NCBI GenBank assembly: GCA_900557255.1
Contig: USSA01000095.1
Location: forward strand, 1-10,600
Direction: 5' to 3'
DNA length: 10,600 nucleotides
From: an uncultured Prevotella sp.
GTDB taxonomy: Bacteria > Bacteroidota > Bacteroidia > Bacteroidales > Bacteroidaceae
Shown here in pieces: positions 1 through 5,080 of this stretch. Position 1 is the first letter of the stretch; every line of letters starts with the position of its first letter. The notes below the pieces were generated by a model. That model saw only the letters and a list, made by a program, of their open reading frames with translations, was not told the origin of the DNA and made no database searches. Position numbers and translations under genes: made by a program.

Positions 1-2
1 AA

Positions 3-311
3 GAAAAGACTGTGTCCGACCAGAAGCGACCAGAAAGCGACCAGAAAGATAGTGAAACTACCCAGAAACTACCCAGAAACTACCCAGAAACTACCCAGAA
101 ACAAGCTCTGGATATAACGCCCGTACAAAAAGAAATTATCGATTTCCTGCTTAAATGTCCATATGCGGGACGTAAAGAAATATCATCTCACTTAGATTCT
201 TTATCAGAAGATGGTGTAAAATACAACTTAAAATTACTCCAGCAGAAAGGCATCATAAAACGCATAGGTCCAAATAAGGGAGGGTATTGGAAAGTTTTGA
301 CATTTGAATAG
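3..311 (+). CDS. C-terminal part of a putative ATP-/DNA-binding regulator with winged-helix tail (5' end outside window)
   Basis: The frame is open to the left edge (E-K-T before the GTG at 12), so this is most likely the 3' end of a longer gene rather than a 99-aa protein. Two parts are visible: a low-complexity linker rich in Q, K, E and T (DQK, ETTQK) encoded by 11-bp tandem repeats, then about 60 residues with a winged-helix pattern. That pattern runs VQKEIIDFLLKCP, a recognition-like segment SEDGVKYNLKLLQQKG, and the wing IGPNKGGYWKVL. From memory of the family, Bacteroidetes AlbA_2 (Schlafen-like) ATP-binding regulators often end in a TTQK-rich linker plus a 'GVKYxLxxLxxxGxIxRxGPxKGGYW' winged helix, and this matches. 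The DNA target is unknown. A strong terminator follows. The family call rests on the tail only, because the catalytic part is not in the window. Confidence 0.6.
   Translation, partial: EKTVSDQKRPESDQKDSETTQKLPRNYPETTQKQALDITPVQKEIIDFLLKCPYAGRKEISSHLDSLSEDGVKYNLKLLQQKGIIKRIGPNKGGYWKVLTFE
17..102 (+). repeat. Tandem 11-bp repeats inside the linker of the first gene
   Basis: Two related arrays lie back to back. Positions 17-48 hold three copies of CGACCAGAAAG; the first copy is 10 bp, one A short. Positions 54-97 hold four exact copies of GAAACTACCCA, with a partial fifth at 98-102. Since 11 is not a multiple of 3, the four-copy array is read through all three frames in turn (TTQK, LPRN, YPE), and none of them contains a stop. 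Gain or loss of one unit would therefore shift the downstream winged helix out of frame. Confidence 0.9.
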
Positions 312-365
312 GAACTAAAACAAGGACTAATTATGTGGACAATAGGATATATTCAATAAACGCAT

Positions 366-410
366 ACCGACTGATTTCAAGCGAAAGCCTATAGTCAGTC
401 GGTTTTTTTT
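366..410 (+). terminator. Rho-independent terminator
   Basis: A perfect 9-bp stem, ACCGACTGA (366-374) with TCAGTCGGT (395-403), encloses a 20-nt loop and runs into eight T residues (403-410). It sits 54 bp after the stop at 311 and ends transcription of the first gene. Confidence 0.85.
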
Positions 411-584
411 ATTTTGTTGTTGTTTTCTTTTATAACCTAAAATCCGCAACCTGTAAATTTCTATTTATCATAACACCGATTATATTAACAAAGGGCAATC
501 TTCTTTATTCAAGCGAAAAAAGACTTGTAGGTTAAACGTTGTTAATTTTGATACTTTGAATTAAAAAAGTCGTTTATTAATTAT

Positions 585-592
585 TATCTTTG
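585..592 (+). promoter_or_regulatory. Candidate -7 element upstream of the phospho-sugar mutase
   Basis: TATCTTTG fits the Bacteroidetes -7 consensus TAnnTTTG and lies 40 bp before the ATG at 633. No clear -33 TTG sits at the usual 19-21 bp spacing; the nearest TTTG (555-558) is 26 bp away. An AAAAAAGACTTG block (516-527) resembles the -33 region of the purF promoter but lacks a matching -7 at proper spacing. Apart from the terminator and this site I see nothing else in the 321-bp gap 312-632, which is A/T-rich. Confidence 0.6.
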
Positions 593-632
593 TAATATCA
601 AATAAGAACTTGAATTGTTAACATTCTTCATT

Positions 633-2384
633 ATGGAAAATAATACAGAACTCATTTCACAATGTGAGGCAAGAGCCAAGGAATGGCTCACTCCGTCATT
701 TGACGAGGCCACAAGAACAGAAGTACAGAAAATGCTCGATTCTGAGGACAAATCGGCCCTTATCGACGCTTTCTATCAGAACCTCGAATTCGGTACTGGT
801 GGTTTGCGTGGCATTATGGGTGCCGGAACCAACAGAATGAACAAATATATCGTCGGTATGGCTACACAGGGATTTGCCAACTACATTCTTAAGGCATTCC
901 CCGGAGAGAAGAATCTCTCGGTTGTTGTAGGTCACGACTGCCGTAACAACTCACGCCTTTTCGCAGAAACCGTAGCTGCCATTTTCTCAGCCAACGGCAT
1001 CAAGGCATATCTTTTCGAAGGTCTTCGCCCTACCCCGGAAATTTCGTTCGCCATTCGTCAGCTCGGCGCTAAGGCTGGCGTGAACGTTACTGCTTCACAC
1101 AACCCGAAGGAATACAACGGATATAAGGCTTACTGGAGCGACGGCGCACAGGTGTTGGCTCCGCACGATACAGGCATCATCGAGGAAGTGAACAAGGTGG
1201 CTATCGAGGACGTGAAGTTCGAGCCTAACAAGGACCTTATCAAGATTATAGGTGGCGAAATGGACTACGACTATATGACAGCCGTACATTCAGCTATGAT
1301 TGATCAGGACGTCATCAACCGTCAGAAGGACCTCAACATCGTTTATTCTGCCATGCACGGTACAGGCCGTGTCATCGTTCCGCTCTGCCTCCGTTCATGG
1401 GGCTTCCAGAACATCAACGTCGTTCCTGAGCAGATGGTTGTAGACGGCAACTTCCCGACCGTTGTTTCGCCTAACCCTGAGAATGCAGAGGCTATGACCC
1501 TCGGCATGAAGCTCGGTACGAAGCTTAACGCCGACCTCGTTGTAGCAACCGACCCTGACGCAGACCGTCTTGCCATCGTCTGCCGCGACGACAAGGGTGA
1601 GTGGATGATCATCAATGGTAACCAGACAGCCATGATGTTCTGCTACTACATCATCGAGAACAAGAAGAAGTTGGGCAAGTTGAAGCCAACAGACTTCCTC
1701 GTAAAGACCATCGTAACAACAGAAGTTATCGCTGAGATTGCCAAGAAGAACAACGTAGAGTTGCGCGACTGCTACACTGGTTTCAAGTGGATTGCACGCG
1801 AGATTGCTATCTCTGAGGGCAAGCAGCAGTACATCGGTGGTGGTGAGGAGAGCTTCGGTTTCTTGCCATACGATAAGGTACGCGATAAGGATGCTCCTGC
1901 ATCTATCTGTCTGATTTGCGAGATTGCAGCATGGGCTAAGGATCAGGGCAAGACTCTCTACGACCTCCTGATGCAGATTTATGCAGAGTATGGCTTCAGC
2001 AAGGAGTTCACTGTAAATGTAGTTCGCCCAGGTAAGACTGGTGCTGACGAGATTAAGCAGATGATGGCAGACTTCCGTGCCAACCCTCCACAGGAGTTGG
2101 GTGGCAGCAAGGTGGTAACCTGGAAGGACTACCAGACTTTGGAGACTAAGCATGCTGACGGCAGCGTAGAGAAGCTCGATATGCCTGCTACAAGCAATGT
2201 ACTCCAGTGGTTCTGCGATGACAACACCAAGGTAAGTGTCCGTCCATCAGGTACAGAGCCTAAGATTAAGTTCTATATTGAGGTTAAGGATCCTTCATTC
2301 AAGTGCGCTGGCTGCTACAACCGCTGCACAGCTGCTGCGATGGATAAGATCGAGGCTATCAAGAAGAGCTTGAAGTTGGATTAA
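633..2384 (+). CDS. pgm: Phospho-sugar mutase (phosphoglucomutase/phosphomannomutase family)
   Basis: This cytosolic alpha-D-phosphohexomutase probably interconverts glucose-1-phosphate and glucose-6-phosphate, and possibly mannose phosphates, linking glycolysis to polysaccharide precursor synthesis. All four signature loops are visible: the phosphoserine loop TASHNP with Ser155, the Mg-binding loop DPDADR (307-312), the sugar-specificity loop GEESFG (404-409) and the phosphate-binding loop RPSGTEPK (537-544). The N-terminal GTGGLRGIMG is typical of the long (about 550-590 aa) branch, and 583 aa is normal. I chose ATG 633 over the in-frame TTG at 615, which adds only MLTFFI and has no support. 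A promoter-like -7 lies upstream and a perfect hairpin terminator follows, so it appears monocistronic. Codon choice changes near 1650 (see findings). The family is certain; the preferred substrate cannot be read from sequence. Confidence 0.95.
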   Translation: MENNTELISQCEARAKEWLTPSFDEATRTEVQKMLDSEDKSALIDAFYQNLEFGTGGLRGIMGAGTNRMNKYIVGMATQGFANYILKAFPGEKNLSVVVGHDCRNNSRLFAETVAAIFSANGIKAYLFEGLRPTPEISFAIRQLGAKAGVNVTASHNPKEYNGYKAYWSDGAQVLAPHDTGIIEEVNKVAIEDVKFEPNKDLIKIIGGEMDYDYMTAVHSAMIDQDVINRQKDLNIVYSAMHGTGRVIVPLCLRSWGFQNINVVPEQMVVDGNFPTVVSPNPENAEAMTLGMKLGTKLNADLVVATDPDADRLAIVCRDDKGEWMIINGNQTAMMFCYYIIENKKKLGKLKPTDFLVKTIVTTEVIAEIAKKNNVELRDCYTGFKWIAREIAISEGKQQYIGGGEESFGFLPYDKVRDKDAPASICLICEIAAWAKDQGKTLYDLLMQIYAEYGFSKEFTVNVVRPGKTGADEIKQMMADFRANPPQELGGSKVVTWKDYQTLETKHADGSVEKLDMPATSNVLQWFCDDNTKVSVRPSGTEPKIKFYIEVKDPSFKCAGCYNRCTAAAMDKIEAIKKSLKLD

Positions 2385-2406
2385 TTTTATAGGAAATCAT
2401 ATCATG

Positions 2407-2437
2407 GCGCTCCGGCAATTATTGCCGGAGCGCTTTT
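2407..2437 (+). terminator. Rho-independent terminator after the mutase gene
   Basis: A perfect 13-bp inverted repeat, GCGCTCCGGCAAT (2407-2419) and ATTGCCGGAGCGC (2421-2433), has a single nucleotide between its arms, so several central pairs must open to form the loop. TTTT follows, then C. It begins 23 bp after the stop codon and separates the mutase from purF. Confidence 0.85.
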
Positions 2438-2522
2438 CGTTTCAGTAGCCGTTTATTCTTCTCGAAATAGGGTAGCAAGTTACCCTCATTATCATGTTTT
2501 TACAGAAAAAAAGCAAAAAGAC

Positions 2523-2553
2523 TTGCATATTTTCTGATTTTTATTTACCTTTG
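2523..2553 (+). promoter_or_regulatory. Canonical Bacteroidetes -33/-7 promoter for purF
   Basis: TTG at 2523-2525 (within AAAAAGACTTGC) and TACCTTTG at 2546-2553 are separated by 20 bp, the expected spacing for the Bacteroidetes primary sigma factor. Transcription should start near 2560, giving a leader of about 33 nt before the ATG at 2593. Confidence 0.8.
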
Positions 2554-2592
2554 CACCTATATTACAATATTATAACATAGATTTATACTCTT

Positions 2593-4032
2593 ATGGGAGG
2601 CATTTTCGGAACTATTTCCAAGAAAAGCTGTGTCGCTGATCTCTTTTACGGCACAGATTACAACTCACATCTCGGCACACGCCGGGGCGGTTTGGCAACC
2701 TACAGTAGTGAGAAGGGCTTCGTGCGCTCTATCCACAATCTGGAAAGTTCATACTTCCGAACGAAGTTTGAACCTACTCTCAACAAGTTTGAAGGAGCTA
2801 CATCGGGCATCGGCGTGATTAGCGATACAGATGCCCAGCCACTCATCATGAACTCTCATCTTGGCCGCTTTGCCATTTGCACCGTAGCTAAGATAGTAAA
2901 CGAGGATGAACTTACTCAGCTTCTGCTCGAAAAGAACATGCACTTTGCAGAGATGTCTTCGGGTAGTACCAATCCAACTGAGTTGGTGGCTCTGCTCATT
3001 ATTCAGGGTAAAACTTTCAGAGAAGGTATCGAAAACGTTTTCCATCACATCAAAGGTTCCTGCACCATGATGATCCTTACCGAGGATGGCATCATCTGTG
3101 CACGTGACAGTTGGGGACGTACTCCAATCATCATCGGCAAGAAGGAAGGTGCCTATGCGGCTTCCAGCGAAACCACCTCGTTCCCTAATCTCGATTATGA
3201 AACAGAATATGAGGTAGGACCAGGCGAAATCGTGAAGATTAAAGCTGATGGCATGGAGCAGATCCGACCTGCCAACAAGAAGATGCAGGTTTGCTCTTTC
3301 CTTTGGGTTTACTACGGATTCCCTACATCTACCTACGAAGGCAAGAATGTAGAGGAGGCACGTTTCACCAACGGCTTCAATCTCGCCAAGACGGATGATG
3401 TGGAGGTAGACTGCTGCAGCGGTATTCCTGATTCGGGTACGGGTATGGCGATGGGTTATGCTGCCGGCAAGGGTGTGCCTTACCAGCGCTGTATTGCCAA
3501 GTATACTCCTACATGGCCTCGCAGCTTTACTCCAAGCAACCAGAGCATGCGTTCATTGGTAGCCAAGATGAAGCTGATTCCTAACAAGGCGATGCTGAAG
3601 GGCAAGCGTGTGTTATTCTGCGATGACAGTATTGTGCGTGGCACCCAGCTTCGCGACAACGTGAAGGTGCTTTTCGACCAGGCAGGCTTGAAGGAGTGCC
3701 ACATGCGTATTGCATGTCCTCCATTGGTATATGGTTGTCCGTTCATCAACTTCACTTCTTCAAAGAGTGATATGGAGCTGATTACCCGTCGCATCATCGA
3801 GAAGTTTGAGGGCGATGCCAACAAGAATCTTGAGAAATACGCTACCACCGGTTCTCCTGAGTATCAGAAGATGGTAGATGAGATTGCCAGCCAGTTGGGC
3901 TTGACTTCCCTGAAGTTCAACACCATCGAGCAGCTGGTAGAGGCTATCGGTCTTCCAAAGTGCCAGGTATGTACCCATTGTTTCGATGGCAGCAGTGCAT
4001 ATACTCTGAATGAGTTTGCTGATGAAGACTAA
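2593..4032 (+). CDS. purF: Amidophosphoribosyltransferase (PurF family) lacking the N-terminal catalytic Cys
   Basis: PurF catalyses the first committed purine step, PRPP to phosphoribosylamine, using ammonia from a glutaminase domain. Residues 1 to about 230 form the class II glutamine amidotransferase-like domain and the rest is the phosphoribosyltransferase. The PRPP motif CDDSIVRGT (343-351) and the flexible-loop motif GIPDSG (277-282) are intact. Cys234, Cys382, Cys457 and Cys460 fall where Bacillus-type PurF binds its [4Fe-4S] cluster, and Cys463 is adjacent. The protein begins MGGIFG where active members have MCGI, so the Cys nucleophile is Gly. No alternative upstream start in frame supplies a Cys. 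It may therefore use free ammonia, receive ammonia from another protein, or do something else. At 479 aa it has the usual length. It is flanked by its own promoter and terminator. The family is sure; the in vivo activity is not. Confidence 0.88.
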   Translation: MGGIFGTISKKSCVADLFYGTDYNSHLGTRRGGLATYSSEKGFVRSIHNLESSYFRTKFEPTLNKFEGATSGIGVISDTDAQPLIMNSHLGRFAICTVAKIVNEDELTQLLLEKNMHFAEMSSGSTNPTELVALLIIQGKTFREGIENVFHHIKGSCTMMILTEDGIICARDSWGRTPIIIGKKEGAYAASSETTSFPNLDYETEYEVGPGEIVKIKADGMEQIRPANKKMQVCSFLWVYYGFPTSTYEGKNVEEARFTNGFNLAKTDDVEVDCCSGIPDSGTGMAMGYAAGKGVPYQRCIAKYTPTWPRSFTPSNQSMRSLVAKMKLIPNKAMLKGKRVLFCDDSIVRGTQLRDNVKVLFDQAGLKECHMRIACPPLVYGCPFINFTSSKSDMELITRRIIEKFEGDANKNLEKYATTGSPEYQKMVDEIASQLGLTSLKFNTIEQLVEAIGLPKCQVCTHCFDGSSAYTLNEFADED

Positions 4033-4065
4033 TTCATCTTTTTGCGAGATAAATAAATATGTAAG

Positions 4066-4110
4066 TGGCGAAATGAGTAGGCTGACAGTCTGCTGGTTTC
4101 GCCATTCTTT
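4066..4110 (+). terminator. Probable terminator after purF
   Basis: An 8-bp perfect stem, TGGCGAAA (4066-4073) with TTTCGCCA (4097-4104), encloses a 23-nt loop and is followed by the T-rich TTCTTTGTTT. The T-run is interrupted and the loop is long, so efficiency may be moderate. Confidence 0.6.
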
Positions 4111-4174
4111 GTTTGTCCTCTTCTGTTAAGCAAATACTTTGTGATACATTTTTGTGTTAAAATTTCGAATATTC

Positions 4175-4205
4175 TTTGAATTATCAGATAATTACCGTAT
4201 TTTTG
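4175..4205 (+). promoter_or_regulatory. Canonical -33/-7 promoter for the toxin-antitoxin operon
   Basis: TTTG at 4175-4178 and TATTTTTG at 4198-4205 are 19 bp apart. A possible TTG start codon at 4176 falls inside the -33 element, so it would not be transcribed; this rules out the longer reading of the antitoxin. The leader would be only about 20 nt. Confidence 0.75.
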
Positions 4206-4232
4206 CAGAAAGGTTTTAAAATAGAGATGATT

Positions 4233-4523
4233 ATGAAACTATCAGATTATAGCAATATAACATCGACTCCTGTTTGGAATGAAGTGAAAAACTGGAGTGA
4301 CGATGACAAGAATGAGCTTATCACATTGCTTTATACAACAATGGATAAGGTAAATCCTTATGTCGTTCCTGAGTCTGATGAGATAGAAGCTTTTGTGAAC
4401 GAGATTCCTCGTGAAGCCTTGGCAGCTAGTGTGGAGATGGCATTAAAGGATCATGAAAATGGTAATACCATTTCCCATTCAGAATTAATGAGTCGTATAA
4501 AAGCGGAACGAGGATGGAAATAG
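4233..4523 (+). CDS. Antitoxin of a type II toxin-antitoxin pair
   Basis: Small acidic protein of 96 aa (98 if the ATG at 4227 is used). I prefer ATG 4233 because the purine-rich ATAGAGA before it is then properly spaced. The N-terminal part (DYSNITSTPVWNEVKNWSDDDKNELI) resembles addiction-module components with a 'WSxxDKxELIxLL' helix. The C-terminal tail GNTISHSELMSRIKAERGWK matches the 'G...SHEEvm.ri.e..gW' toxin-binding tail common to antitoxins of ParE/RelE toxins. Its stop overlaps the toxin start by 10 bp, so translation is probably coupled. Such antitoxins usually repress their own promoter and neutralise the toxin by wrapping it. I see no clear ribbon-helix-helix or HTH DNA-binding domain. 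The call depends mostly on the partner gene and the tail. Confidence 0.7.
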   Translation: MKLSDYSNITSTPVWNEVKNWSDDDKNELITLLYTTMDKVNPYVVPESDEIEAFVNEIPREALAASVEMALKDHENGNTISHSELMSRIKAERGWK

Positions 4524-4843
4524 AATGGTCACTGCTTGCTTCAAGACAATTGAACGATGTTTTAGATTTTGTAGAAACAGAATATGGTTCTATAACAGCA
4601 AGAAAAGTGTTTGATAAGTTCGATGCTAATGTTAATAGTTTACTGAGAAATCCAAATCGTGGCATATTAGATTCTGATTTGTCAGATTCTCAATTTACAG
4701 TTAGACATTTGCAGCTATTCCCTAATGTGCTCTATTATGTAGTGAAAGGTGATTCCATAATAATTTCAGCCGTAATGCATTATAAGCAGTCTCCTCAAAC
4801 TGTGTATAAAACAGTTATGCAATCATTAGAAAGGTATAGATAG
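4514..4843 (+). CDS. ParE/RelE-family toxin
   Basis: A 109-aa protein with the hallmarks of the ParE/RelE fold: an N-terminal WSLLASRQLNDVLDFVETEYG helix pair, NPNRG in the middle, then FTVRHLQLFPNVLYYVVKGDSIIISAVMHYKQSP. The last stretch matches the family's 'R.....y.viY.v.....i.I..V.H.rq.P' strands. Members either cleave ribosome-bound mRNA (RelE) or poison DNA gyrase (ParE); the sequence does not settle which. The ATG overlaps the end of the antitoxin gene (ATGGAAATAG), as usual for these modules. The pair is A/T-rich compared with pgm and purF and lies between a housekeeping terminator and a gene remnant, consistent with horizontal arrival. Confidence 0.8.
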   Translation: MEIEWSLLASRQLNDVLDFVETEYGSITARKVFDKFDANVNSLLRNPNRGILDSDLSDSQFTVRHLQLFPNVLYYVVKGDSIIISAVMHYKQSPQTVYKTVMQSLERYR

Positions 4844-4849
4844 AGCTGA

Positions 4850-5026
4850 GGGTGTATTCTTATTAGAGAAAGCTCATGTAAAATCAACTATGTATGTATA
4901 AGTCTTACAGATGCCATCAATCGTATATATCATTCACAACTATATAAAAAGCTGTCTACAGAAAGTACCAAATATTGGCACTTAGGTCCAGTGGACTTGT
5001 ATAATGAACTGAAGGAAGAACTATAA
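4850..5026 (+). pseudogene. Remnant of a small gene (C-terminal part of an unnamed Bacteroidetes family)
   Basis: An open frame without any ATG, GTG or TTG start in its first two thirds reads ISLTDAINRIYHSQLYKKLS, then a short TEST-KYWHL stretch, and ends DLYNELKEEL before TAA (5024-5026). The shape (an amphipathic 'ltdAi..iy.S..Y..L....T..w..g...ly..L..EL' tail) resembles short Bacteroidetes proteins of about 70-90 aa that I recognise only loosely and cannot name. In the neighbouring frame, 4842-4898 reads EGVFLLEKAHVKSTMYV before a stop, which would join this peptide if a single indel near 4897-4904 were repaired. I infer a frameshifted, decayed gene. It runs straight on from the toxin, with no visible start of its own. 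Confidence 0.5.
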
Positions 5027-5030
5027 GAAG

Positions 5031-5077
5031 ATAGGTCTAGCGACTCCGTAAAACGCGGTGTAGCTAGACCTATTTTT
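5031..5077 (+). terminator. Long hairpin terminator between convergent transcripts
   Basis: Perfect 11-bp arms ATAGGTCTAGC (5031-5041) and GCTAGACCTAT (5063-5073) continue inward through AC/GT and CCG/CGG pairs with two mismatches to a small TAAAACG loop. Five T residues (5073-5077) follow on the plus strand. On the minus strand the tail after the stem is not U-rich, so it serves mainly the toxin-antitoxin side. It lies 4 bp beyond the stop of the minus-strand lipoprotein gene and may also protect that transcript's 3' end. Confidence 0.8.
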
Positions 5078-5080
5078 ATA

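Noticed and set aside
428..540. Possible riboswitch or small RNA in the gap before the mutase gene
   Set aside because: AACCT/AGGTT-type pairings are short and scattered; no stable fold or known motif is evident by eye.
615..632. TTG start giving a six-residue longer mutase
   Set aside because: MLTFFI is not part of the family; ATG 633 fits the usual N terminus and the promoter distance.
1395..2153. 252-aa open frame on the minus strand opposite the phospho-sugar mutase
   Set aside because: It is the antisense shadow of a strongly conserved gene; the peptide is rich in L, C and H without domain pattern, and no promoter or start context is seen.
3480..3978. Minus-strand open frames opposite purF (122 and 72 aa)
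   Set aside because: Shadows of purF codons with no recognisable motif.
4176..4232. Longer antitoxin starting at TTG 4176
   Set aside because: The codon lies inside the -33 element of a good promoter, upstream of the predicted transcription start.
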